Shown here: one piece after another, positions 1 through 8,322 of the stretch
Numbering within the stretch: position 1 is the first letter of the stretch
How the letters are laid out: the number at the start of each line of letters is the position of its first letter
Origin: Lysinibacillus pakistanensis
GTDB lineage: Bacteria > Bacillota > Bacilli > Bacillales_A > Planococcaceae
DNA length: 64,000 nt
Direction: 5' to 3'
Assembly: GCA_001312325.1 (NCBI GenBank)
Contig: BBDJ01000012.1
Location: 62,001 to 126,000, forward strand
The notes under the pieces: model-generated
Told to the model about the DNA's origin: nothing
The model's input: the letters and a program-made list of their open reading frames with translations, nothing else
The model's database searches: none
Made by a program: the position numbers and the translations under genes

Positions 1-66
1 GGTACTGTACATGTAACAAAATCAGATGCAATGGGCTCAGAAGAAGGCTATAGACATGGTGGATAA
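1..66 (+). CDS. C-terminal end of an unidentified gene
   Basis: The window opens inside a reading frame that runs 21 codons to TAA at 64-66 and ends in GYRHGG. It is followed 12 bases later by a strong terminator hairpin, which supports it being a real gene end. The fragment is too short to assign to a family. Confidence 0.5.
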   Translation, partial: GTVHVTKSDAMGSEEGYRHGG

Positions 67-78
67 TAGGTAAGTGTC

Positions 79-118
79 AGCATGTTTTGATAAATCTCCA
101 TCAAAACATGCTTTTTAT
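79..118 (+). terminator. Rho-independent terminator
   Basis: Perfect 12-base arms AGCATGTTTTGA (79-90) and TCAAAACATGCT (101-112) around a 10-base loop, followed by a T-rich tail. It closes the gene ending at 66. Confidence 0.85.
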
Positions 119-225
119 TCAAGTATTAATCCGATTTTTTTTGTGTGGAAAATAATAAATTCCTCGCTAAAAATAGTTGGAAAAGGTTGTTGAGGAATGT
201 ATACAAAAAAAAGAATTATTAATAG

Positions 226-350
226 CTATAAAAAATCATTTTTACCTGATACTTGATAAACTTTCATACTACCATGAAAATTATAGTCCGGAGTTTCATA
301 GTGAGGTGCGTATGGTTGATTAATTCTAACACCATTTACAGTTCCCCTGT
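226..350 (-). pseudogene. Possible C-terminal coding fragment
   Basis: On the minus strand an open frame with protein-like composition (it includes YAPHYETPDYNFHGSMKVYQ) runs to TAG at 226-228. It has no start and collides at about 350 with the IS200-like transposase fragment read on the other strand. It may be the tail of a gene interrupted by that element. I do not recognise the family. Confidence 0.3.
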
Positions 351-668
351 CCTGATCATATTCATATGTTGGTAAGTATTCCACCAAAATTAAGTGTTTC
401 ATCGTTTGTAGGTTATTTGAAAGGGAAAAGTAGTTTAATGATATTTGATCAACATGCGAATCTGAAATACAAATATGGAAACAGGAAGTTTTGGTGTCGC
501 AGATATTATGTAGATACAGTAGGGCGAAACAGAAAAATCATTCAGGAATATATAAAAAATCAATTACAAGAGGATATTCTTGAGGATCAAATGACCATGA
601 AAGAATTCATTGATCCTTTTACAGGAGAAGAAATAAAAGCAAAAAGTCCCATTCCAATTTTTAAATAG
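351..668 (+). pseudogene. tnpA: 5'-truncated IS200/IS605-type TnpA (HUH/Y1 transposase)
   Basis: The frame carries the signatures of the small Y1 transposases that move single-stranded IS200/IS605 DNA: the HUH motif His-Ile-His at 357-365, then the conserved stretches MLVSIPPK and SSFVGYLKGKSSLMIFD, and the catalytic tyrosine region YYVDTVGRN. A complete TnpA is about 130-155 residues. Here everything before the HUH motif is missing and no start codon or ribosome site precedes it. An 8-base-arm hairpin 25 bases after the stop (693-710) resembles the subterminal hairpin such elements use. I read this as a dead remnant; family assignment is firm. Confidence 0.8.
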
Positions 669-977
669 TACATATGATTAATTTGTTTTTATCAAGTCTA
701 AATAGACTTGCCAACTTTTATTATTCATCGTTTAATTCCCTCGTTTTAATATTCGAGTAAAACGACAATAGATTTTGGAGGATATTTTGAAAAAAAACTC
801 TGGGAAACTGTAAAGGTCGTAGGAAAATTCCTGCCAAGTGAAGACGAAGTTTTTGGGAGTGTGCGTACACTCTCGTAGTTTGTCTTTATACTCCAAACCG
901 AAAAAAAAAGAGCAGCGATTGCGACCCTTTTTTTTAGCAAAATATTGTGGAATGTACTTTAAAACCTATTAAATAAA
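669..977. other. Gene-poor stretch with two small hairpins
   Basis: No convincing gene. It holds a hairpin CAAGTCTA/TAGACTTG at 693-710, possibly the right-end hairpin of the IS200-like remnant, and a GAGTGT/ACACTC hairpin near 858-873. An open frame on the minus strand at 746-940 has no coding character. Confidence 0.4.
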
Positions 978-1484
978 TTAAATACCATAGAAGTAGTCAT
1001 CTAATCCTTGTGCTGCTATAGGTCCAGCGACAAGATACATAGCAGCTTGATATACATACTTATAACTTTTGTAATGTGCAGGAGTAATGCCATATTTAAC
1101 CTCTAATTGCTGACCTACATATTTTCCGAGCCCGTATGTAGTTGCAACGATAGCGCCGCCTGCAGCAACCAAACCAGTTATTATCGCTGTGAGATCCTTT
1201 AGAGGACCCGAGCTTGCACGATATACACCATCATTATCTTTCAAAAGTTTATTAAACTCCTGCTCAAACTGAATCTCTTGTTCTTTAGTTAGATTGTTTT
1301 CATTTGCGAATTGTGAGGAAATCTCATTTACCAATAAGGAGAGCTCGCTGCTATTTAAACTTGATGACTCCTCGATAACTTTTGTTGGAAGTTCGCTTGC
1401 GTTAGCAGAACTAAAAGGTACTGTCGATAAGAACAACGTTGCTGACATTAGAACTACAATTTTATTCTTTATGTTTTTCTTCAT
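978..1484 (-). CDS. Secreted protein with hydrophobic C-terminal half
   Basis: A 168-residue frame. ATG at 1484 is chosen over a GTG at 1493 because AAAGGATGTGG lies at the right distance. Residues 1-30 form a classical signal peptide (KKNIKNK, hydrophobic core, likely cleavage after ANA). A charged helix-forming segment follows (about 40-95). From about residue 100 comes a glycine- and alanine-rich hydrophobic stretch (GLVAAGGAIVATTYGLGKYV) and an aromatic tail ending YFYGI. That layout, a secreted precursor with a membrane-active-looking tail, resembles SdpC-like or bacteriocin precursors in architecture only; I see no family signature. A small membrane peptide gene lies upstream on the same strand. 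Confidence 0.7.
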   Translation of the reverse strand: MKKNIKNKIVVLMSATLFLSTVPFSSANASELPTKVIEESSSLNSSELSLLVNEISSQFANENNLTKEQEIQFEQEFNKLLKDNDGVYRASSGPLKDLTAIITGLVAAGGAIVATTYGLGKYVGQQLEVKYGITPAHYKSYKYVYQAAMYLVAGPIAAQGLDDYFYGI

Positions 1485-1658
1485 GGTAACCACATCCTTT
1501 AGTTAGATTTTTTAACCAAAAAAAACAGGAAGCAAATCTTGTAATTTGATTTTTAAGTTTATCTCCTCCAATTAAAGTTTACATTTAATAGTATATATGG
1601 AATTATAAGTAAAATCTAATTAAATGGTCCGATTGCTTTGTAAAACTCTTCTTGTTAT

Positions 1659-1814
1659 TTATTTGGAATCTGAAATCTGCTTCTTTATCTTTTCTATTTC
1701 TTCTTTTAGTTTTTTGTTTTCGACTTTTAATTCCCTTACTTGAGGTATAGTGAATAATAAACTTGCTAGTGTTAAATATGCGACAATTGTAGTTGTAGTT
1801 AGTGTCATGAACAT
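1659..1814 (-). CDS. Small membrane protein, one TM plus coiled coil
   Basis: A 51-residue frame, too short for most gene callers. It starts MFMTLTTTTIVAYLTLASLL, one transmembrane helix, and continues as a strongly charged coiled coil (VRELKVENKKLKEEIEKIKK). The topology recalls phage holin-associated or FtsL/DivIC-like peptides, but length and sequence do not let me choose. The G-rich sequence 8-14 bases before the ATG is a mediocre ribosome site. It lies upstream of, and on the same strand as, the secreted protein at 978-1484. Confidence 0.5.
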   Translation of the reverse strand: MFMTLTTTTIVAYLTLASLLFTIPQVRELKVENKKLKEEIEKIKKQISDSK

Positions 1815-1849
1815 GAAGGAGAATCCCCCCTTTTTTTTTTAAAACAAAA

Positions 1850-2172
1850 TAGAGCCGATTTGTTGATTATCATAAACTAAACCCTATTATTACCATTATT
1901 GTATCATCTATTCCAAGAGCATACAAAGGATATGAGGTTGTTCAACAAATCAGCGTTCCAACCCCTTATCACGTTCTTTACTCACTTCACGCTTATGAGC
2001 CTTCTCAAATTCGCCTACAAGCAATGCTATGGCCTTTAAAGATGCTTTTAAGAGGTTGATAGATAAGGTGAAACAAAAAGCGCCTGGTATTTCTATTCCT
2101 CATTCATCGGTTCACCTAATTGAACCGGGTTTACTAGAAAAAAAAGTCTGTAACTGTTCGTTCTGTGCTATT
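1850..2172. other. Non-coding stretch with scrambled coding remnants
   Basis: Short open pieces on both strands look protein-like (a minus-strand tail ending HKREVSKERDKGLER near 1950-2010, a plus-strand piece AFKDAFKRLIDKVKQKAPG from 2029), but none has a start, ribosome site and continuity. It is probably decayed mobile DNA. Confidence 0.35.
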
Positions 2173-2207
2173 AAAAAAATAGCCACGCTCTAATAGAACG
2201 TGGCTAT
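2173..2207 (-). terminator. Terminator of the tubulin-like gene
   Basis: Nine-base arms ATAGCCACG (2179-2187) and CGTGGCTAT (2199-2207). Read on the minus strand, the hairpin is followed by seven T. It lies 12 bases after the stop of the tubulin-like frame. Confidence 0.85.
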
Positions 2208-2218
2208 AGTTTTGTTCA

Positions 2219-3650
2219 CTATCTTATTTTTTTATTAAACATATCAATTGAAAAACCGTCCATCAATGCTTTTAATTGTTTTTCTGTAGGATCTACCGAT
2301 TTTGATGAATTTGATGAAGTTGCAGCCACTTCATCAAACATAGTGTCAACCAAATCATTATTACTTGACGAACTTGTTTGAGGGGCTACTGGCTCAGCAA
2401 ACCATTCATCTAAATCACCAAATGGACTATCTTCTTTTGTTCCTTCAATTGTTTGAATCTTTCCAGTTGAAAAATTAACTGATTGTCTACGCTTTTGAAA
2501 CTCTTCGTATTCTTTTACAAGACCGATTTCTAACCTCTCAGGTAGACCTTCGATTTTGTAAGCAACATAAACTGAAACGTCCGTTGCGTCTTTATCTTCA
2601 ATGTATCCAGGGAACACCCTAGTTTTTTTCAGATGTATATAAAGTTTGTTGCAGTTTCTCTTTTGCTTCAGGTAAGAATACAGCACCATCAAATTTTGAT
2701 TTATCTGGTACAACCGCAAATAAAAGCGCGTGATGGATCATTTTTACATCTGCTTTTTTTCTCTCCATCTTCTTTTGCTGATTCTATATAGTTAATATCA
2801 CCATGTAAATAAGGCTTTTTGAAAGTTGCGTTAAACATCTCTATAATGTCCTCATTTGACTTCACTTCTGCAACTGGTTTTGCTGTTTTTGAGTAGAACA
2901 TTGCTCCTTGACCAGTAAACCAAATTGATTGTAAGTCTGTTCCGTCGAGTACCATGTTAGTATCACCAATGCCTGCACCCACATTTATTTCATGAATAAT
3001 ATCTGCTGTTTTTTTTGATTAATGTATTTCCAAAGGTTCTCTTTAGGCTCATTTAATTTATTGTACTCATCTTCAAGATGTTGATTATCAACAATGACTA
3101 CATGGCCTATACCATACTTCTTGTCCATAGCCATATTCCATACTTCAGAAGTGTAGTTACTTACTTGGCGTAAAATATCTCCACCGTCTGAACGAGTTGG
3201 AATTGTAATGACTATGATCAATCGTTTTTTTATCCAATTCAGTTTCCATGAAATAGTTAACTTTATCCATTAACTCAGGTTTCTTTTGATTAAATAACTG
3301 TAATCCTTTTTCTTCACCAAATTGACCAATAAAATTTGCTCTTGCATTAGCAATCATTAGTTTGGCTATTTCAGGTATAGGAGCACGATACGCCTCATAA
3401 AATTTTTGAACTGCTTCGTTTAGCACCGATGTTCCAGTACCGCCACCTTCACACGCTATAAACATTATAGTTTGTTGTTCATCTTTTCCTAAACGTTCGT
3501 TTATTAAATCATCTAGTGTTTTTTTTGTGCACTTTTGTCTCTACGTAAACGTTTTGTACCTTCTTCTGCATTTTTACCAAAGCCAGTATACGAATGATGA
3601 CCAATATAGCTATTTAAAATCACAAGTGAATAGGATTTTAAGTAAGGCAG
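2219..3650 (-). pseudogene. tubZ-like: TubZ/RepX-like tubulin-family GTPase, 5'-truncated and frameshifted
   Basis: Joining four overlapping frames by removing one base at each A/T run (about 3535, 3222, 3010, 2755 and 2625) gives one protein of about 460 residues. It contains the tubulin/FtsZ nucleotide signature GGGTGTS inside ACEGGGTGTSVLNEA, a downstream strand/helix series (IIVITIPTRSDGGD, GIGHVVIVDN), and a T7-like segment NMVLDGTDLQSIWFTGQG. A serine-rich acidic linker and basic tail FNKKIR follow, as in plasmid-partition TubZ and phage tubulins. The homologous reading begins at about 3650, so the N-terminal T1 phosphate-binding loop is absent; GTG at 3623 is the only start in frame and has no ribosome site. 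No TubR gene or centromere-like iteron array is adjacent. I infer a remnant of a plasmid or prophage segregation gene. Confidence 0.7.
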
Positions 3651-3672
3651 AGAGCTAAATTTCTCTGCCTTT
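3643..3672 (+). terminator. Hairpin with T-rich flank
   Basis: Arms AAGGCAGAGA and TCTCTGCCTT around a 7-base loop, with a T-rich plus-strand tail. It lies exactly where the tubulin homology stops, so it may be the orphaned terminator of a lost plus-strand gene. Confidence 0.5.
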
Positions 3673-3694
3673 TAAAATTTTAAAAACAAAGGTG

Positions 3695-3745
3695 TTGACG
3701 TTTAATAAATTATCGTGTTATTATTATCTCGAATTCAAGATAAAT
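3695..3745 (+). promoter_or_regulatory. SigmaA promoter with MhqR-like operator
   Basis: TTGACG (3695-3700), 18 bases, TATTAT (3719-3724). Directly downstream is the inverted repeat ATCT-cgaattca-AGAT (3726-3741). It matches the B. subtilis MhqR box (ATCT, cgaattcg, AGAT) at all arm positions. The half AAGATAAAT recurs at 3752-3760. The genes behind it are typical MhqR targets. Confidence 0.75.
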
Positions 3746-3848
3746 AAATTCAAGATAAATGAATTCGAACCTTTAGTTCTCGCAAGGAGGTACAATTATG
3801 GGTTTTTTGAATAAATTATTTAGTTCAAAAAAAGAGGAGGAACAAACA

Positions 3849-4390
3849 ATGGCAGAATTAAATATCGGTATTATTATTGGATCAACTCGTGAGGTCGAGT
3901 AAGCCTCAGGTAGCACAATGGGTAAAGGAAATCGCAGATCAACGCGGTGACGCAAATTATACAGTAATTGATATAGCTGATTATAAATTACCTTTATTAG
4001 GCGAACCAGGACAAGATGCTTCAGGAGCACAAGGCTGGTCAGAAATTATTGCTAAACAAGATGGTTTTGTATTCATCGTGCAAGAATACAATCACTCTAT
4101 TACAGGGGCATTAAAAAAATGCACTAGATTATTTACGAGTAGAGTGGAATAACAAAGCGGCTGGAATCGTATCGTATGGTTCTGTTGGCGGTGCTCGCGC
4201 GGCAGAACATTTACGTGGCATTATGGGCGAGCTTTTAATCGCAGATGTGCGTGTTCACCCAGCACTATCATTATTCACAGATTTTGAAAATGGAACAGAC
4301 TTTAAACCAAAAGAAGTACAAACAGATTCAGTAAACCAAATGTTAGATCAATTAATCCCTTGGTCTAAAGCGCTATATACAATTCGCTAA
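3849..4390 (+). CDS. NADPH-dependent FMN reductase / quinone reductase (frame broken)
   Basis: Flavodoxin-fold reductase of the NADPH-dependent FMN reductase family, expected to reduce quinones or azo compounds by two electrons in the cytosol. Visible features are the start MAELNIGIIIGSTR with the phosphate-binding GSTR loop, the FMN-contact region QEYNHSITGALK, and YGSVGGARAAEHLRG near the dimer face. The reconstructed length of about 180 residues is normal. ATG at 3849 follows GAGGAGG at 8 bases; a weaker alternative at 3798 would add 17 residues. The frame breaks near 3895 (two missing bases) and at the 7-A run at 4115 (one extra). First gene after the MhqR-like operator. Confidence 0.75.
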
Positions 4391-4467
4391 AGCTTATATA
4401 GTTTGAGGTAGGTTGTAATTGGGCACAGTATAGGTAAGAAAAATTAGTCATGAAGGGGCTTGTTAAC

Positions 4468-5406
4468 ATGAAAAAACATACAGCAGGTATTCACCATATC
4501 ACAGCGATCGTAGGACATCCGCAAGAAAATATTGATTTTTATGCAGGAGTGTTAGGCTTACGTTTAGTAAAACAAACAGTAAACTTTGATGATCCAGGCA
4601 CATATCATTTATATTTCGGTGATAAAGGTGGGAAACCGGGAACAATCATTACATTCTTCCCTTGGGCTAATGCTTATCAAGGACGTATTGGTGACGGTCA
4701 GGTCGGTGTCACAACGTATGTTGTACCAGAAGGAGCACTACCATTTTGGGTTAACCGCTTAGCGAAGTTCTCTGTTCCTTTCCAAAAAGCTGAACGTTTT
4801 GGTGAGCAAGTCATTCAATTCGATGATCCGCATGGTTTGCATATTGAACTCGTTGCACGTGCTGAAGGTGAATTAAATGAATGGACATTTGGTGAAGTCA
4901 CACCTGAAGTTGCCATTAAAGGCTTTGGTGGAGCTACTCTATATTCAAGCCACCCTGAAGAAACGGCAAAAGTTTTAACAGAGGTAATGGGTCTTGAAAA
5001 AGTAGCGACAGAAGGTGACTATACGCGTTATAAATCTAGTGCAGAGATTGCCAATACAATGGATTTAAAAACAGTTGCAGGTCAACGTGGTCAAATGGGT
5101 GTAGGAACAGTTCACCATATTGCATGGAGAGCTCAAGATAATACAGATCATTTAGAATGGCAAGAGTATGTGATGAATCATGGACAACATGTAACGGAAG
5201 TAAAAGATCGTAATTATTTTAATGCGATTTATTTCCGTGAACCTGGCGAAATTTTATTTGAAATCGCTACAGATCCTCCTGGATTTGCTCATGATGAAAC
5301 ACCAGAGACAATGGGTAACCAATTAATGTTGCCACCTCAGTATGAGCAGCATCGAGAGCAATTAGAAAGAACATTAATCCCGATTAAAGTGCGTGAGCTT
5401 GATTAA
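4468..5406 (+). CDS. mhqO: Ring-cleaving dioxygenase, VOC family (MhqO/MhqE type)
   Basis: An intact 312-residue extradiol dioxygenase/glyoxalase-fold protein, the usual length for B. subtilis MhqO and its paralogues. It has two VOC modules: residues 1-150 (GIHHITAIVGHPQENIDFYA with a metal-ligand His, then FDDPHGLHIELVA) and 155-300 (VHHIAWRA, then EPGEILFEIATDPPGF with a metal-ligand Glu). Known members are induced by hydroquinones and catechols and are thought to open the ring. ATG at 4468 is preferred to 4450 because AAGGGG precedes it. It is the middle gene of a three-gene operon after the MhqR-like operator. Confidence 0.9.
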   Translation: MKKHTAGIHHITAIVGHPQENIDFYAGVLGLRLVKQTVNFDDPGTYHLYFGDKGGKPGTIITFFPWANAYQGRIGDGQVGVTTYVVPEGALPFWVNRLAKFSVPFQKAERFGEQVIQFDDPHGLHIELVARAEGELNEWTFGEVTPEVAIKGFGGATLYSSHPEETAKVLTEVMGLEKVATEGDYTRYKSSAEIANTMDLKTVAGQRGQMGVGTVHHIAWRAQDNTDHLEWQEYVMNHGQHVTEVKDRNYFNAIYFREPGEILFEIATDPPGFAHDETPETMGNQLMLPPQYEQHREQLERTLIPIKVRELD

Positions 5407-5420
5407 GAGGGGTGAGTCGC

Positions 5421-6029
5421 TTGATTTCGATAGATCCTAAGAAGAATACAGAGCGTGAAAACTATAAACTTTTGATTGGTAGTATCATTCCAAGACCCAT
5501 TGCTTTTGTGACAACAAAATCAGAGAAAGATGTTATCAATGGTGCACCATTTAGTTATTTTAATATTGTGTCATCAAATCCGCCAATGATTTCTTTAGCG
5601 ATTCAAAGACCAAATGGACGTTTAAAAGATACAGCAAGACATATTCATTATCAGCAGCAATTTGTTGTGCATATTGTCGATGAAGATAATGTTGAGCAGG
5701 TGAATGAAACAGCGGCTTCCTTACCTGTTACAGAAAGCGAAATTGATAGAGCGCAATTTACAATAGTAGAGAGTCAACAAATTGCAGTTCCAGGAATTCA
5801 AGAGGCCAAAGTGCGTATGGAATGTCGTTTAGTGCAAACAATTCCATTGATGAATGGTGAGGAGCAGACAGGCGATTTGTTTATAGGAGAGGTTGCCCAG
5901 TTTCATATAGATGAGGCTATTTATCATGAAGGGCGCATTGATCCAGAAAAATTAAGGGCAGTTAGTAGATTAGCAGGCTCTAACTATGCAAAAATTGGTG
6001 ATGTTTTTGCGATAGAGCGTCCACAATAA
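5421..6029 (+). CDS. Flavin reductase-like (FMN-binding split barrel) protein
   Basis: An intact protein of about 203 residues of the flavin-reductase-like domain family. The FMN-binding segment IGSIIPRPIAFVTTKS and GAPFSYFNIVSSNPPMISLAI are typical, followed by DTARHI and a C-terminal LRAVSRLAGSNYAKIGDVF. TTG at 5421 has GAGGGG 8 bases upstream; the alternative GTG at 5412 overlaps that site. It starts 14 bases after the dioxygenase stop, so it is translated from the same message. Likely role: reduced flavin supply or quinone/nitro reduction in the same stress response. Confidence 0.8.
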   Translation: MISIDPKKNTERENYKLLIGSIIPRPIAFVTTKSEKDVINGAPFSYFNIVSSNPPMISLAIQRPNGRLKDTARHIHYQQQFVVHIVDEDNVEQVNETAASLPVTESEIDRAQFTIVESQQIAVPGIQEAKVRMECRLVQTIPLMNGEEQTGDLFIGEVAQFHIDEAIYHEGRIDPEKLRAVSRLAGSNYAKIGDVFAIERPQ

Positions 6030-6048
6030 ACTGCTTCATAAGCAATTA

Positions 6049-6086
6049 AATGCGAAAATGTTGAATTACAACATTTTCGCATTTTT
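6049..6086 (+). terminator. Terminator of the quinone-stress operon
   Basis: Fifteen-base perfect arms (6049-6063 and 6069-6083) with a 5-base loop and following T run. It probably also serves the convergent esterase gene. Confidence 0.9.
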
Positions 6087-6101
6087 CGATAAAGAGTTGA
6101 A

Positions 6102-7037
6102 TCATGGGTGAAGAGCGCGAGCCATTGCATCTAAATAGTTCTGACTTGCACGCTGACTTACCTCGGCTTCTGGTACAAAGACTTCAAAGCAATGGAAGCA
6201 GCCAGGATAGAGATGGAATTCAACGTCTACACCTGCTTGAGCAAGCTGTGTTACATAGTGAATGGTTTCATCCCTAAATAAATCAAGTTGCCCTACACAC
6301 GTATACATAGGAGGAAGTCCCACTAAATTGTCTGCTCTCGAAGGTACAGCGTAAGGAGAAAGCTCATTGTCATTCTATTTCTCACCCAAGTACATATTCC
6401 AAGCTGTTATGTTATTTGTTCTGTTCCATGTTGCATGGTTTTCTGTAATCTCATAGCTTGAAGGTGTGGTATTGCGGTTATCAAGCATCGGATATAGTGG
6501 CATCTGAAATATAATAGATGGGCCTCCTTTATCTCGTGCCATAAGTGCAAGGGCAGCTGTTAGTCCACCACCACCACTTGCCCCTGCAATAGCTACTCGA
6601 TTAACATCAATACCAAGCATTTCTGCCTCATTTTTCATCCACACTAGGCAGGCATAACAATCTTCAATAGCCGCTGGATAGGGATGCTCAGGTGAGAGTC
6701 GGTAATCGACAGACACTACAACACAATTTGCTGCCTGAACAAAGCGCTCGCACAAAACATCATCCATAATAGGGTGCCCCATTACATATCCACCCCCATG
6801 TATCCATAACATGGCTGGAAGTTTATCACGGTTTCGCCCAATCGGTTCGTAAATTTTTACTAACATTTCGCCGACAGCATTTGAAATCATTCGATGGGTG
6901 ATTTTTACATATTTTGATGCCTCTAAGGGTGGATTTGACAAAAGACCCCTACTAAATTCTAGATTGTCCAACTGAAATCCTGGAAATTGAGAGAAACTCT
7001 CCTGCAATTCTGGTAATATCCGACTGTCGATTTTCAT
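6102..7037 (-). CDS. Alpha/beta hydrolase (HSL-type esterase) with in-frame amber codon
   Basis: Hormone-sensitive-lipase family esterase. The oxyanion motif HGGGYVMG, the nucleophile elbow GASGGGG (the family usually has GDSAGG), and the Asp/His of the triad (GQLDLFRDE and GCFHCFE) are all present, so the full protein is 311 residues. The frame is interrupted at 6375-6377 by TAG between GEK and NDNELSPYAVP; both halves are in the same frame, unlike the homopolymer breaks elsewhere. A base substitution (for example CAG to TAG) or a true nonsense mutation would explain it. Ribosome site GGGGGA precedes ATG 7037. Confidence 0.75.
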
Positions 7038-7109
7038 TTATATTCCCCCAATGAAATACTGATATAAAATAGGATTCTTTTTATCTTCATTCAGCAAATG
7101 TTCTTTTTG

Positions 7110-7197
7110 TATCGAAAGCAAAGCGGCAGATGTTTTTTTTGCGCGAAAGCGTAGCGGCAGCGACAGCTACAATTACGCCAAGGCGAAATTAATGCTA
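7110..7197. repeat. Dispersed stop-codon-linked repeat, copy 1
   Basis: Starting flush with the minus-strand stop of the monooxygenase gene, the sequence forms a small hairpin (AATTTCGCC/GGCGTAATT arms) and then a degenerate purine-rich tail with GCGGCAG repeats. The same module follows other genes in this window (46741, 56237, 60722, 63758). Confidence 0.6.
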
Positions 7198-8266
7198 TTA
7201 GAGGAGTGAATGTGACTCCTGTTCCTCTTCCCATTTGGCAACTTCCTTACGTACACGAGGAGCAACTTCTGTTCCAAGTAACTCTATCGCACGCATCACC
7301 TGTTCATGTGGCATCGTACTTAAAGGCACATACAGCATAAAACGTGTAATTCCAACATGCTTACGAAGATGAATAATTTTATTAGCCACTGTATCGGGAT
7401 CACCAACATATAAGGCTCCCTCAAAACTGCGTGCAGCATCAAAGCTAGAGCGATCATAATAAGCCCAGCCTCGTTCTTTTCCTAATTTGTTCATGCCTGC
7501 CTGAGTTGATGGGAAAAATATATCTGCTGCCCTTTCTGTGTTTTCTCCAACGAAACCTATTGAATGTGAGCCTACCTGAAGCTTTGATAGATCATGACCA
7601 GCATGAGCGGCAGCTTTTTTTATACAACTGTACAAGGGGAGAAAATTGCATTGGACTACCTCCAATAATAGCGAGCATAAGAGGTAATCCCAGAAGACCT
7701 GCTCGGACGGCGGATTCTTGATTGCCACCGCTGCCAATCCATACTGGTAAAGGGTTTTGGACAGGTCTAGGATATATCCCTAAATCATTAATCGCTGGTC
7801 GGTGTACACCCTCCCATGTGACTTTTTCAGATTCACGTATTTTAAGCAATAATGCTAAATGCTCTTCAAATAGCTCATCATAATCCTTCAAGTTATAGCC
7901 GAATAAGGGGAAGGATTCGATAAAGGAACCTCGTCCAGCCATAATTTCTGCGCGACCGTTTGAAATACCGTCGAGTGTAGAAAAATCCTGAAAAACTCTT
8001 ACAGGGTCTGTGGAAGAGAGCACTGTCACTGCACTAGTTAGTCTTATTTTTTTCGTTTGAGGTGCCGCCGCTGATAGAACCATAGCTGGGGACGAAGCCG
8101 CGTAATCCACCCTATGGTGCTCGCCGACGCCAAAGACATCTAGTCCTACTTGATCAGCTAAAATTATTTCCTCAACAACTTCACGTAATCGTTGTGCGTG
8201 ACTTATCACGTTCCCACTGTGAACATCTGATTTCGTTTCTACAAAAGAAGTAATACCTATTTCCAT
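7198..8266 (-). CDS. Luciferase-like (LLM class) flavin-dependent oxidoreductase (frame broken)
   Basis: Bacterial-luciferase-fold monooxygenase, about 355 residues. It begins [15 protein letters not shown] and has the family blocks [59 protein letters not shown] and [17 protein letters not shown]. The C-terminal half resumes [20 protein letters not shown] after a 7-A run (about 7616) that carries one extra base. Members use reduced FMN and oxygen on varied substrates; the substrate cannot be inferred. ATG 8266 has AGGAGAG upstream. The neighbouring MFS exporter on the same strand suggests a shared detoxification theme. Confidence 0.8.
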
Positions 8267-8322
8267 TTATTATCTCTCCTTGTCAGATTAGTTTCTTATT
8301 TGCATATTGCTTGCTGCTCCAT

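Noticed and set aside
746..940. 64-residue minus-strand ORF
   Set aside because: No ribosome site, biased composition, and it lies over hairpin-rich non-coding sequence.
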